Origin: Pectinophora gossypiella
Taxonomy: Eukaryota; Arthropoda; Insecta; Lepidoptera; Gelechiidae
Length of the DNA: 64,000 bases
NCBI RefSeq assembly: GCF_024362695.1
Contig: NC_065420.1
Location: forward strand, 3,380,501-3,444,500
Reading direction: 5' to 3'
Shown here piece by piece: positions 30,796-41,430 of the stretch; within the stretch, counting starts at the first letter, position 1; every line of letters starts with the position of its first letter. Under the pieces are notes generated by a model, which was not told the DNA's origin, searched no databases, and saw only the letters and a program-made list of their open reading frames with translations. The position numbers were made by a program, and so were the translations under genes.

Positions 30796-31476
30796 CTTGT
30801 ACTATAAATATTTTCTCTTAAAGAACGTTACTATATCCGTTCGAATATTTCATTTTTATTACAGTTCAAATCAGAATTTCAACTACAAAATAATATTGAA
30901 ATAAGATTTTAGCCCTCTTCGAGCGATTTTATACACTTAAAAAGTTATTTTAACGTACTGGATACTTAACTGAATAACCACTTTAGAAGTCTTGAAACTA
31001 AAAGTAAGTGTTGATTGAGAAAATTGAAAAAAATTACCTAAAGGAGTTGTTGACAATTGCAACATAAAAATACCTTTTAAAAAAAAGGTTATAAAAAATA
31101 TTCATTCTTTACTATTTTTAAATTAATTTTGTATTCATCGAACTTCTCTTATTGTCGGACGTGTTTGTAACGTTTGTAATTATCTACTTAAACCGAATTA
31201 TATACGAAGTGACAAAACAATCAGCGTTTCCTTTAATACAGTTTGCGAGTGGTGAAATAATCAATCCACACACATTTTAACAGGAGTTCTTTAATAAAAT
31301 TCAGTTTGAACCTTCGCTTCAATAAAAAGTTTTGTGAAAATCCCACGCCATTTCAAATTTAATGAATTGAAAGACAGGTAGACAAGTTCTTATGATTCGA
31401 GTTAGTTGTTAGTTATCTATATGGGAATGGAATCTACGAGAACAGTTTCCAACCAGACTTGGTCTAAATCTGGGGC
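30796..31476. other. Unassigned AT-rich stretch
   Basis: No supported feature. Confidence 0.4.
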
Positions 31477-31622
31477 CTGTTTCATAAAACTTACAATTGT
31501 AAATTACAACGACAATTTGATGTTCATTACGTAGCTAATATGAAAATATTTGTGATCACTAATTCCGCAATGTACATCAAATTGTCATTGTAATTTACAA
31601 TTGTAAGTTTTATTAAACAGAC
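31477..31622. mobile_element. MITE-6, strongly palindromic
   Basis: The left arm 'tgtttcataaaacttacaat' (31479 on) and right arm mirror each other for about 50 bp, including 'tttacaattgtaag' on both sides. The loop is about 40 bp. It is a single copy in this window. Confidence 0.75.
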
Positions 31623-31795
31623 ACCTGGACATTCCTCACAAAATTGTCGTTCTTACCATCTGCCGGCTTTCTCCGTGCGAGTAAGCGAGACAGAAAATCC
31701 ATGCGCGCTCTCTTACTCTTTATCGGGTCACGCCACTAATAGACTAAGGAGACTCCACAGGCGATAAGGTAAATGAAGCTCTATCTAAGCTCCTT

Positions 31796-32035
31796 TAGGG
31801 TTATTTTTGAACCATCAAGGCCCCTGATATGGCTCATGTAATAATTACGTACTTACAACAGTAAGTAGTAACCCGAACCAAAGGCTGTACCTGCCTTCCG
31901 AAGCACGGATCATCTTACTTTGGGATCAAGTGATCAGCATGTAATGTCTTGACCAATCTAGGTATCAAAAAGTGTTTTTTTGTGATATGTCCCCACGAGG
32001 AATTGAACCCAGGATCTTTGGACTGTGGTCGGGAA
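31796..32035 (-). mobile_element. SINE-A, headless side missing
   Basis: From 'gggttatttttgaaccatc' through the core 'tgccttccgaagcacgg' to 'ggaattgaacccaggatct'. Confidence 0.75.
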
Positions 32036-32365
32036 CCCTGTTGCTCTCACTAAAAAATCAACAAAAAAAATACTGTGACGAATCTCGTAAAAATACTATT
32101 AATGCGTGTAGATTTTATTACATCTGTCAGGATAATATTCTTTTTACCCTTACCGTCTTCCGTAAGATCGCGTGGAAGTCCTCCAAAATATGTCTGGAGT
32201 AATTTTTGGGGCAAAATGTCAAGCGAAATATTTTCTACCAATCCATTTGAGAGGAATATAACGGACGCATAAATAAAACATGGCGGATGTTCATTTATCA
32301 CTTAGTCGTGATTTATGTCGGGGACTTGGAGTGGACTGTCGAATTTGGTGTTCAGTTTATCAAGA
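32036..32365. other. Unassigned stretch
   Basis: Overlapping frames on both strands of 65-83 codons carry no recognisable motif. Confidence 0.35.
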
Positions 32366-32470
32366 AGCTTTCGTGGTCTAGTTGTTAGAGCATTGGGCTC
32401 ACGATCTGGAGGTCCGGGTTCATTTTCGGAATCACATTGTGAATCCGTCTTTTGCTTGGCAATGTCCTTA
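32366..32470 (+). mobile_element. SINE-B head
   Basis: 'ctttcgtggtctagttgtta' and 'gctcacgatctggaggtccg' belong to the SINE-B head. The element breaks off at 'cttggcaatgtcc', where the inverted LINE-5 duplication begins. Confidence 0.7.
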
Positions 32471-32476
32471 CATTAG

Positions 32477-32766
32477 TTAGAGTGACATGGAAAAGTTTGA
32501 GAATATTATTTCTATTTTTTGTATGTGAAACGTGTACTTTATTTGTACTATTCTGGCTACAAAGGGTTTTGACCTGAGCAAGAAAGTTCGTCCAAGTGTA
32601 GATTTATTTATTAATAGGTACATACATACATAATCTCACGGCTATTTCCCACCGGGGTAAGCAGAGACTATGAAATCCCATTTGCTTCGATCCTGACACA
32701 CTTCTCTTGCTTCCTCCACATACATCAATCGTTTCATATACTCACGCCAGTTCAGAGTAGATAGTA
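32477..32766 (-). mobile_element. LINE-5 3' end plus shared flank, inverted copy
   Basis: LINE-5 occupies 32620-32766 on the minus strand. The flank 32477-32619 matches 29530-29657 in reverse, although that flank is outside LINE-5 in other copies. A duplication of flanked DNA is the simplest explanation. Confidence 0.75.
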
Positions 32767-33057
32767 CTTAACCTTAACAGTAATTTAAAAAAAAATCTAC
32801 TTTATTATTCATTCATTATTGAACTGGATAGGTTTATGTATGCATGTAGTTCAATTGTTTTGAATTCAATATATCAAATACCTGTCATGTGGTTTGTGAC
32901 AACTGCGTCCACGTTTGCCCTCGCGCACCGCATTACCAACAAACGGTTACGCGAGTTTAATTATTTGTGGTCAAAGTATTAATTAACGTTATTGGAATAA
33001 TTGTGCCTTGATTTGATTACTAAAAATCTTTGTTTTCATGCCTATGTCATATATATA
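32767..33057. other. Unassigned stretch
   Basis: AT-rich with no supported feature. Confidence 0.35.
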
Positions 33058-33180
33058 TGTAGTGGCCAAATCTTAGAACTGATCATTTCATGATGTGTTC
33101 GACCATTTCATGAAATAGCCAACTTAAATTGTTGAAGCGTCAAAGTTTCAATGATATTTAAATTAAGTGTCTATGCTAGT
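33058..33180 (+). repeat. Rep-J copy, 5' part
   Basis: 'gtggccaaatcttagaactg' and 'gaccatttcatgaaatagcc' match 30092-30210. Confidence 0.55.
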
Positions 33181-33379
33181 TATTATTTATTTTTAATTTT
33201 TTATTATGTTTTTTATGTTTTTTTCCATTCAAATGGTATCTCTATTGAATAATCCCGAATTGTACTGAATTAGTCGCTCTGTTTAATAGTAGGTAGTAAA
33301 AGAGTAAAAACCACGCAAGCTTCTTTTTGAAAATTCGGATGTGATTTTTGTCATCTCTCGCAATAGACCAGATACTGGT

Positions 33380-33613
33380 TTTTTTTTTACGTGACTTATT
33401 GTAGATTTGCCGCAGACGGCATTAACTACTTGGCCGGACAAATGGGGAGCGCTGAAGGCTCTCACCCGGTACAACGTTTAAGACAACAGGCCTGAGGGTG
33501 CCTAGTTGGGCGCGAACCTCGGCTCAGGGCGTCGTCTGAGAGGAAAAATATTTGAAAGAATTGGGTAGATAAGCGCTGAATGAGGGAAATCGTCGACCAC
33601 GCCGGCGGGGACC
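33380..33613 (-). mobile_element. Rep-F copy
   Basis: It starts with a T-run and 'acgtgacttattgtagattt' and ends at 'cgaccacgccggcggggacc'. A small deletion removes the 'attaatcgaccctagtggg' part. Confidence 0.75.
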
Positions 33614-33624
33614 AGGTATTGCGA

Positions 33625-33905
33625 ATCCAGGTAAAAACATGGAGATCTCAAATTTTTCGCGAATTGAAATTAATTAAATAATAATCGAGATTTAGTTGAA
33701 GAAAATCACCTCACAATGTGGTTTTTCAAAATGGCGCAGAGTTGTTTTTCGATAGGCTAATTAATTATAGTGCCAATTCAGGTAAAAAAATGGAGTTCTC
33801 AAATTTTTCGCGAATTGAAATCAATTAAAAAAAAATAGAGATTTAGTTGATGAAAATCACCTCACGATGTGGTTTTTCAAAATGGCGCTGAGTTGTTTTT
33901 CGATA
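33625..33905 (+). repeat. Two-unit direct tandem repeat
   Basis: Units at about 33625-33755 and 33776-33905 share 'ctcaaatttttcgcgaattg' and 'gtggtttttcaaaatggcgc' at a period of about 151 bp with few differences. A weaker partial echo lies near 34141-34165. No coding frame runs through both. Confidence 0.85.
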
Positions 33906-33910
33906 TAAGG

Positions 33911-34673
33911 CGACGATATCACACCTGACAACTCTAGTGCCGCCATTACCACGACATGATACGAATGAATCGATTACTGTTTTCATGCTCCAATCCATTG
34001 TGAAGCAGACAAAGAATCAATCACAGACTCAATTGTTTTTCGCCTCTGCTTTCCGCCTGAAAGGATTAATTTCGCGCGGAAAAACTATATTGAATTGGAA
34101 AATCGTTTTAGGGTCAATAGAGTTGTTAAGGTTTAAGTAGGTCGCGATGTGGTTCTTCAAAAGCATTTTTGATTTAAACCCCTTTGTATGAGAGTAAACA
34201 ATTGGTGTAGCTTATATAGCAAGTATGTTTGAATTTGTCTGAACTATTTTTTTACGCGCATATTTTTGAACGAAGACTAATAGAAAATAGATGATTGAAT
34301 TGAAACAAACGAAGTGAACGGATTGAGAGAATTATTCTGAAATAATAAGAGACGTTGGGTGAGAGTCGAAATGGAAGGGTGTGTTTTTTTTGATCAGCAT
34401 GTAAAATTAATTCTGAAGTGGTTTTAAGGTGTAATGTAGTATAAAAAAATAATAAAAAAAGCTACGATCTTGTTTATTTGATCGCCCGATGATCCCACAT
34501 ATAATATCATGCCTATTTCCTGTTGAGATAGACATAGACCACAGAAATGTCATTAAAATCGAGGGACAAAGCGTATATTATACCTACACACCTCTCTCTG
34601 CCTTTATTTAAGTCCCATGTAATAGAGGGCGAATCTATTGCCATTAACCGGGAATGTATCCTGTAAACGACGT
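33911..34673. other. Unassigned stretch
   Basis: Short frames only (67 codons at 33937-34140). Confidence 0.35.
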
Positions 34674-34935
34674 GATCTCCTCCTATCGTGTGGGTTGTGA
34701 GGTGGAGTATCAACCTCATCAACCCTGATATCAGGGTTACTACTGAGCCGCCAAAGGCCCCTAACATGGCTCATGTAACGACTACTTACTTACATCAGTA
34801 AGTAGTAACCGGGACCAACGGCTTAACGTGCCTTCCGAAGCACAGATCATCTTACTTTTTGGACAATCAGGTGATCGGCCTGTAATGTCGTAACTAAACT
34901 AGGGATCACAAAATGATTTTTGTGATATGTCCGGG
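34674..34935 (-). mobile_element. SINE-A without head
   Basis: The tail 'ctcctatcgtgtgggttgtg', core 'cgtgccttccgaagcaca' and body through 'tttgtgatatgtccggg' are present. The tRNA-like head is missing. Confidence 0.8.
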
Positions 34936-34959
34936 ATAACCGGGAACGACGTGATATCA

Positions 34960-35075
34960 AATATCTATCATATCAACGCGAATTCAAACTCGTAAAGACG
35001 ACTTCAGAGCCAAGCCAGGATTCAAACCTATGACACTTTGATGTAAGTCCCGCGTTCTCCAAACAGGGCCATCAC
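34960..35075 (-). mobile_element. SINE-E copy
   Basis: In reverse it reads a tRNA-like head 'cgtgatggccctgtttggag' and B-box 'ggtttgaatcctgg', then 'gagtttgaattcgcg'. Confidence 0.6.
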
Positions 35076-35454
35076 GTTTTGGCATAGTAACCTATTGCTA
35101 TTAACGATGGATGCGTAGCGTCTTTGTTTAAGTTTTGGATATATACGGAGGATACGCTTACAGCAATATTTATGAACGGCTCAGAGCGTTATGGTAAGTA
35201 TGTTTGCTCGGGCACAACGACAGAAGGTGAATTTACTATCTCCACTATAAGGGGTAAATGGCTGCTTCTTCTTCTTGTTTTAAAAAATACATTAAAATTT
35301 ACTTTCTTAAAAGGCATAGCTATACTATAAGTCTTGACTAACAGAAGTAGGCAACAATATGTCGATGAAATAACTACAAATACTTATCTTATAAAACTAC
35401 TACGCTATGATGGCCATTTTGACGTTTGTCCCACTCATCAAGTTTAAAATTAAT
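35076..35454. other. Unassigned stretch
   Basis: A 68-codon frame at 35124-35330 has no recognisable motif. Confidence 0.35.
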
Positions 35455-35590
35455 TCTTATTCTATCGTGTGGGTTGTGAGGTGAATTAGTCTTTAAAATA
35501 GGGATCACAAAGTGCTTTTTTTCGATACGTTTCCATCGGGATTCGAACCCGGGGCCTCCGGATCGTGAGTCCGACGCTCAACCAACGCAA
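35455..35590 (-). mobile_element. SINE-A with large internal deletion
   Basis: The tail 'ttctatcgtgtgggttgtga' joins directly to the 5' half. The head is intact ('gattcgaacccggggcctcc'). Confidence 0.75.
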
Positions 35591-35599
35591 AACAATTTT

Positions 35600-35798
35600 T
35601 ACCTATCTACCTTGAAAACGTCCACCCCCATTTTTGTGAAGTGGGTGGTAAGAAAGAGACAAAAAATAGTCCATGTCACTCTTCATCCTTCAACTATCTC
35701 CACTTAAAACCACGTCAATTCGTTACTCCGTTTTGTTGTGAAAGATATTCAAACAAACAGGCAGACACACTTTCCCATTTATAATATTAGTATAGTTT
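35600..35798 (+). repeat. Rep-X, ending 'tttataatattagtatag'
   Basis: 'cgtcaattcgttactccgtt' and 'cccatttataatattagta' are words I recognise from a repeat widespread in Lepidoptera. Single copy here. Confidence 0.55.
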
Positions 35799-35825
35799 GT
35801 GGACGCGTGTTTATGTAAGTGTGTA

Positions 35826-35965
35826 GTCATGAGCAATATAATGTACGTACTTTAGGACTCTGTCGCACTAACATATTTGACATTTAGTGAGACTTACAGT
35901 TCAATTTGTCAAAAAAGTTAATGTGACATGGTACTAAAGTGTATACATATTAATGCTCGTGACCG
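35826..35965 (-). mobile_element. MITE-1 copy 5
   Basis: It lies between TA dinucleotides (35824-35825 and 35966-35967), in reverse orientation, with 'gactctgtcgcactaacat' well preserved. Confidence 0.85.
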
Positions 35966-36182
35966 TATAAGACTCTTTTTAGTTTTCCTTGTATTACAAC
36001 ACAACGAATAACGCTCGAACAACTACCAAACAGCATCATGTAAACTAAGACGAACTGCGTAGTTACTGTGTAAGTACATTATTGGGGTCCGCGATAAAGT
36101 TCGTTTTGATAGCCAAGGGAAATAACAGCAACAAGGTTCTGTAGGGTTCGTATTTACTCCCAAATGAACTTTATTAAAGTAC

Positions 36183-36310
36183 TGTGGGGTTAAAAAGGCC
36201 ATGTCGACGCAATCCGTTTAAAAATGCAATATTGCTATTTAACATTTGTTTGCATTGCGCACTTACATTTTTATATGGGCAAATGTCAAATTGCATTTTT
36301 ACCCCCCATG
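36183..36310 (+). mobile_element. MITE-3 copy
   Basis: Left 'gtggggttaaaaaggccatg' and right 'catttttaccccccatg' mirror the MITE-3 ends. Inner arm: 'gcaatattgctatttaaca'. Confidence 0.7.
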
Positions 36311-36314
36311 GTTC

Positions 36315-36405
36315 AAATCGGGGTTAGAGTCCGCAGCGCTCTCCATTTGTCCAGCCAAGTAGTTAATACCATGTCGGGAAAGTGTATAATAAGATAGTCA
36401 CGTCA
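36315..36405 (+). mobile_element. Rep-F fragment
   Basis: 'ctctccatttgtccagccaa' followed by 'gataagtcacg'-like poly(A) end; diverged. Confidence 0.6.
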
Positions 36406-37379
36406 AAAAAGGTAGTTGCGCCACCCTGGAGTCCTCGTGAGATGAGGCCCTTAGAATCTTTCTTATTTAAAAACTTTGTTTAAAAGTTTAAAAAGGCAAG
36501 CAGCTGAATTGAGTTCTCTTTTTAAGTCACTCACAATCCACAGTCGGACGCCCAGACCTTTAATCGCACACGCTCAAGACATCCGCAATCAAAATCTTGA
36601 ACTCAAAACTCATATGGACTTAAAACCCCCGCTCGTCTTTCAATAACTCCACCAAATTCAATTTACCGGCCATCCGATCCACTTGACTAAACATCGTTTA
36701 CCGAATCGTCTTTGGGCCCTCCAGTAATTGTGTTTGTTCACTGATACACAGTATCACACATCCGGATCCCCCCCTCCCAAGTATCTCCCATCATGGGACT
36801 AAAAATAGGTGAGCCCTGTCTCGCGCATAGTATCACACAAGATCCAACCCCGATATATCCCTTAATAAGGGTCCTTCCGACCGTCCCTACATATTCTACG
36901 CTTACCCTGTCATATTGTTATATAATCTACTACATAAAGTAACCATGTTGACATGACCTTTGATTTACATATCGCCAGGGACCTCTGGAGGTCTTCTTAA
37001 AATGGATCCTAATTTCAACGGCAGTTTATTTTCCAAACACACAGCTTTGTTATGGAAATTGACAGATTTGTATACGGTGGTGGGGGATTGTTGACGTTTT
37101 TATTTTTGGGCGAGTTTCTTTTTGATATGTTTACTGCTTGATTCAAGGACAAGAAATGTTTATGTAAATATTAGGTAGTTTCTCAAGCTACACATATAAA
37201 GGTCAGTGACATCGTAATGCAAAGTATAGAATTGAAAATAATTAAGAAAAACGATTCGCCGATAAACAAATATTTATACTTCAAACGCCCAAGGATACTT
37301 AATATAGCCACATTTTACGCGACCTATAAAGTTGAAGAAAGTAAACTACTTTTAACTCAAGTGTCGCACTTCGATTTTT
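36406..37379. other. Unassigned stretch with MITE-2 echo
   Basis: At 37203-37245 'gtgacatcgtaatgcaaag' and 'tatagaattgaaaataatt' recall the interior of MITE-2 with the middle deleted. The rest, including a C-rich part near 36768-36780, is unassigned. Confidence 0.4.
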
Positions 37380-37985
37380 TAGGGTTCCGTAGCCAAATGG
37401 CAAAAACGGAACCCTTATAGATTCGTCATGTCTGTCTGTACGTCTGTATGTGACAGCCACTTTTTTCCGAAACTATAAGAGCTACAGTGTTGAAACTTGG
37501 TAAGTAGATGTATTATGTGAACCGCATTAACATTTTCAAACAAATAACAAAAATAGAAAAAGAAACAATACATTTTAGGGGTTGCGCATAATTAGAACTG
37601 AAACTCAAAATTTTTTCATCAAACCCATATCTATGGATATCTCTTCAAAAATGATATTGAGGTTTCTAATATCATTTTTTTCTTAACTGAATAGTTTGGG
37701 CGAAATTTTTCCAAAGTGATACAATGTTATTTATTTGTACACAATAGAACACAGAAAGAAACACACAAAGAAATCAGACGAATGAAATGAAAAAACTAAA
37801 ATATAATAAGAAGTACATTACCATGCAAACTTCCACCGAAAATTAGTTTGAACGAGATTTATTAAGTAGTTTTTTTATAATACCTACGTCATAAATTGTA
37901 AACCGCAATTTACCTTTCGTTATGTTACTTATTGCTACGGAACCCTTCATGGGCGAGTCCGACTCTTGGCCACTTTTTTCTTGAT
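37380..37985 (+). repeat. Rep-Y, 'agggttccgtagcc' repeat
   Basis: It runs from 'agggttccgtagccaaatgg' to 'gcgagtccgactcttggcca'. I recognise these ends and the internal 'gagctacagtgttgaaactt' as a long interspersed repeat found across Lepidoptera. Near 37730-37780 a LINE-like 3' end ('tttatttgtacacaatag') appears inserted. No frame longer than 67 codons. Confidence 0.6.
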
Positions 37986-38949
37986 AATATTCTACTGAAT
38001 GGAAAATACGGTGGTCGTGATAGACTTTTTTTTAATTTTATCGATATTTATAGGTTTGACTGCAACAATACAATGAGGTCACCACAAAAAACTGTAACTA
38101 ATGACTCGGAGAACGAAAAGCTTTTCAAGCTAACTGAATTAGGGCGCATTTTTCACACCGAAAAGAACTTTGACGGAAAACTCATCAACCCTTATTATTA
38201 TTATTATTAGTATTAGACTACTCGCATAACTCTATTGAAAGTATACAAATAGAAAAATAAAATATATAATATTTGTTTCTTGATAAAATGTTAATAATAC
38301 TTATATCACTTATACTAGAATATAATATTATATGTTACATAAATAGTTAAATAGATGATTGTTTATAAGTAGCTTATTGTATGAATGTAAATAATGAACA
38401 CTTAACAAATGTTATGCTAAAGTTTTTGTGATTCATTATTCATAATAATTTATTCGCAATTAAAATGGTATTACAGTTTGCAGTTGGTCAGCATTTAACA
38501 TTTGGTCTACATTTTTAGTTATATAAATTATAACATGCAAATAGTAAATTAAAATAAAATTGATAGGTAATTTAAATTTCAATCATTAATTTATGAAATA
38601 ATAATAAAATAAATTACAAATTCACATTACACATCACAAAAATACAAACAATACACAAAAAAGAGAAGCAATTAAAATAAAAAAAAAATTAATGACATGA
38701 AACATCCAACGATTCATTCGAACGAAAGTCGGTATAGTTCGGTTCTGTTCGTCATTCGGTTAAGGCATTCATTGAGTGAACAACCCTCGCGAAGTAAAAT
38801 TATGTGCCCTAGCGAGGCGGCATAACCTACCATATCCTGTATACCACCTATGTAAAATTGTGACTTGCAATAAATTATGATTATTTATAGGTAAGACTTG
38901 GATATGCCTTTGTGATCTCTAGTTTTGTTAGAACATTGCAAGCTGGCCG
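37986..38949. other. Unassigned, very AT-rich
   Basis: A 92-codon frame at 37932-38210 starts in Rep-Y and ends in a (TTA)n run (38192-38208). There is no gene evidence. 38220-38700 is extremely AT-rich. Confidence 0.4.
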
Positions 38950-39075
38950 CATATGCCTACGGGGTTACAATGGCCACATTCTTGCGATTCGTTTAAAAAA
39001 AGAAAATTTGCCATTTGACAAATCTCCAATAGCAAGATTGCTTTTTAGATGTTTTGATACAGTATGGTATTTTTG
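38950..39075 (+). mobile_element. MITE-3 copy, degenerate
   Basis: 'ggggttacaatggccacatt' and 'ttgctttttagatgttttga' match the MITE-3 arms. Confidence 0.6.
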
Positions 39076-39165
39076 ACCGGGTGAGCGACTTCAGCGTTCC
39101 CCATTTGTCCGGCCAAGTAGTTAATGTCATCTGCGGCAAATCTACAATAAGTCACGTCAAAAAAC
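39076..39165 (+). mobile_element. Rep-F 3' fragment
   Basis: 'ccccatttgtccggccaagt' through 'aataagtcacgtcaaaaaa'. Confidence 0.7.
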
Positions 39166-39225
39166 ACCCGCTTAATTCTCACTAATTAAGCTCACTACTT
39201 TATCTATTTGGCGTAGTTAGAGGTA

Positions 39226-39330
39226 CATCCATCGCAAGATGAACTAAGTACCCACACCTCATCGAGCTTTGTATTAACCCAACGTGATAGATGATGAGCC
39301 GTATCGCCGCCTATAAGATTACAGTCTCAA
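39226..39330 (+). repeat. Rep-Q copy
   Basis: Matches 23062-23165 with 'caacgtgatagatgatgagc'. Confidence 0.5.
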
Positions 39331-39379
39331 AACAGTTAAGAAAAAAATCGGCTTGAAAATCTGTCTCCGTGACGTAATG

Positions 39380-39535
39380 AGTAGCATAAGATCTAGGCTA
39401 CTGCTTGCGGGTGCTTTCAAGGCCAGAGTGAACAGGCACCTTCTGGGCAAGCTCGCTCCATCTTAGGCCTCGTTAATGCCTTCGGATAAGTCTGGGGCCA
39501 AAAGCAAACCCATCAAAGGTAAAAAAAACTACACT
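39380..39535 (+). pseudogene. LINE-7 C-terminal end
   Basis: The frame reads AGAFKARVNRHLLGKLAPS before a stop, then 'cttaggcctcgttaatgcc' in 3' sequence and an A-rich end. A longer copy with the same ending lies at 42560-42850 on the minus strand. Confidence 0.7.
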
Positions 39536-39984
39536 GTTAACCTCGAACAAGGAGCTTCGTATAATTGAGATAGAACTTCACTTGCGGGTAAGTTCGTTTA
39601 ATTTCTTAATAATATGCTTACCACGAGGGTTGCTGAAGTCAGTGAATGACTTCACATCCCACACGAGAGAAAGAGAAGTATCCACGTACCTATTTAGTCA
39701 AATATGACCTTGATCTCAGTTATGGTCATGAGTCATGGCACTACAAAAATAAATGCTAAATATTTTTCTCTCTCAAGCCTTTATTCGGGACTCATAAATA
39801 TGAAAAGGGTTTGTTTCTGAACTGAAGTATTCTGAATGAAGGCAAGGGTCGAAATAAGTGCTAATAAACGGACTTTATGATATAGACAAGGATTTGTAAA
39901 GGATATCACACGTTTTGCCAGATTGACCCTTCGAAAAGTTTCTTGTGACATTGTTCTAGCGCAAATTCTTCGGTATACCCACCA
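39536..39984. other. Unassigned stretch
   Basis: A 73-codon minus frame (39781-40002) has no recognisable motif. Confidence 0.35.
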
Positions 39985-40140
39985 AACATACATATAACTC
40001 AAGCCTCTTTCCCATCAGGGTAAGAAGAGTTTATGGAATTTCATTTACTCCGATCCTGACATACTACATACTTCTCTTGCTTCCTCCACATTCAACATTG
40101 TTTTATATACACGTGGCGCACCAATTCTGACTAGATTTAA
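39985..40140 (-). mobile_element. LINE-5 3' end
   Basis: 'acatacatataactcaagcc' followed by 'tactccgatcctgacatac' and 'ttgcttcctccacattcaac' match LINE-5 with about 20% divergence by eye. Confidence 0.65.
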
Positions 40141-40334
40141 CATAAAATAAAAAAATAATAGAATATAAATAGTTTATTACAAATGGACGTTACACACAAA
40201 GACAAGACAGTAACATAATTTAAAATTTTCACAAAAAATCAAGACGGATGTTCGTCGAAATGACGTCCTGAGATAAAAGGATCTTTCTACACAAGTCGCG
40301 GCGTGAACCACGACGCTGATATTATGTGATATAA

Positions 40335-40692
40335 TAACACATACATAAACGGCCTATATACGTCCCACTGCTGGGCACAGGCCTCCCCTCAATCAACCGG
40401 AGGGGGTAGTAACAGCCTCCGTGGACTAGTGGTTAGAGCGTTAGGCTCACGATCTGGAGGTCCGGGTTTGATTCCCGATGGGGACAATGTCGAAATCACT
40501 TTGTGAGACTGTCCTTTGTTTGGTAAGGACTTTTCAGGCTTGAATCACCTGATTGTCCGAAAAAGTAAGATGATTCCGTGCTTCGGAGGGCACGTTAAGC
40601 CGTTGGTCCCGGCTAGTAGCCGTAAAAACACATCCACCAACCCGCAGTGGAGCAGCGTGGTGGAATATGCTCCATACCCCCTCCGGTTGATA
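40335..40692. mobile_element. SINE-B tail (-) followed by SINE-B (+)
   Basis: 40335-40410 is a reversed SINE-B tail ending 'ccggagggggta'. 40411-40692 is a head-to-body SINE-B in plus orientation that stops at 'cccctccggttgat'. The plus copy lacks precisely the tail segment that precedes it in inverted form, so one inversion of the tail could explain the arrangement. Confidence 0.75.
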
Positions 40693-40802
40693 TAATAACA
40701 TGATTATGAAATCTAATTCTCGTATGCCGTAGTAAGCGAATTCTTAATAATATACTTTTATTCCATCGGTTTGTCTTCTCTAGAGGGCGCTACATTGAAT
40801 TT

Positions 40803-41077
40803 TGTGTGACATACCTTTTTTTTTACGTTGGAAAATGCGTTACGCATACCATGCCGCCCGGGGGGGCGACGTGGTTATGTGGGACTCCCCGGGTGTCGCC
40901 ACCCGGTATATATACCCACTAAAACCCAACGGTGTTCCTCCTTGTCGCCGTGTGGCGGGGATACGGGAACGCAATTGCACACAACCGCGTCCCCGCCGGC
41001 GGATGCTCTTTGGGGCCCAGCGCCCATGGGAGTGCGTCAAGCGCCTCCCCCTCCGCCGAGGGTGTGTGACATACCTT
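40803..41077 (-). mobile_element. LINE-8, GC-rich R1-like 3' end with 15-bp target duplication
   Basis: 'tgtgtgacatacctt' is present at 40803-40817 and 41063-41077. The 245 bp between them (40818-41062) are strikingly G+C-rich and begin with a T-run, so the element lies on the minus strand with a poly(A) end. The 91-93-codon open frames across it follow from its composition; I do not call them genes. The R1-clade assignment rests on general resemblance and is uncertain. Confidence 0.75.
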
Positions 41078-41114
41078 ATTTAATAACCATCAAGATGCTC
41101 TGATGAATGTTTTG

Positions 41115-41352
41115 GGAATAGGCTAGTTACCAACTTGTCAAATCAGTTACTTTTTACTAAACTAATAAACACGAAATAATTTGTATGAAGAAGCAACCTG
41201 AAAAATGTGACAAAAAGTCGCACTTTTTATTTTTTTTTTTATTAAAATTCATAAAGTAAATAGAAAAAAGTTCGTGTCACTTTTAGATCTGTCTTTGTTT
41301 AGCAAACAGAATATCATAAATTTTCCTTAACCTAGGAAACTACCCAATTAGG
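41115..41352. mobile_element. MITE-4 copy
   Basis: The ends 'ataggctagttacc' and 'ggaaactacccaattagg' are inverted. The interior has 'aaatcagttactttttac' and 'agatctgtctttgtttag'. Other copies: 54815-55412 (with SINE-B inside), 55919-56310 and 48470-48575. Confidence 0.75.
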
Positions 41353-41366
41353 AGTGAACAGACGTA

Positions 41367-41430
41367 CACACACATATAACGGTGAAACACATAACCCTCT
41401 TTTTGCTTCGCCGTGGTCGGGTAAAAGTAA
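41367..41430 (+). repeat. Rep-R fragment
   Basis: 'gtgaaacacataaccctctt' and 'cgtggtcgggtaaaagta' match 1862-1915. Confidence 0.45.

Noticed and set aside
40802..41103. Overlapping 66-93-codon frames on both strands in the GC-rich block
   Set aside because: All frames are open because of G+C content and poor stop-codon density; the block has a poly(A) end and target duplication, so it is a retrocopy.
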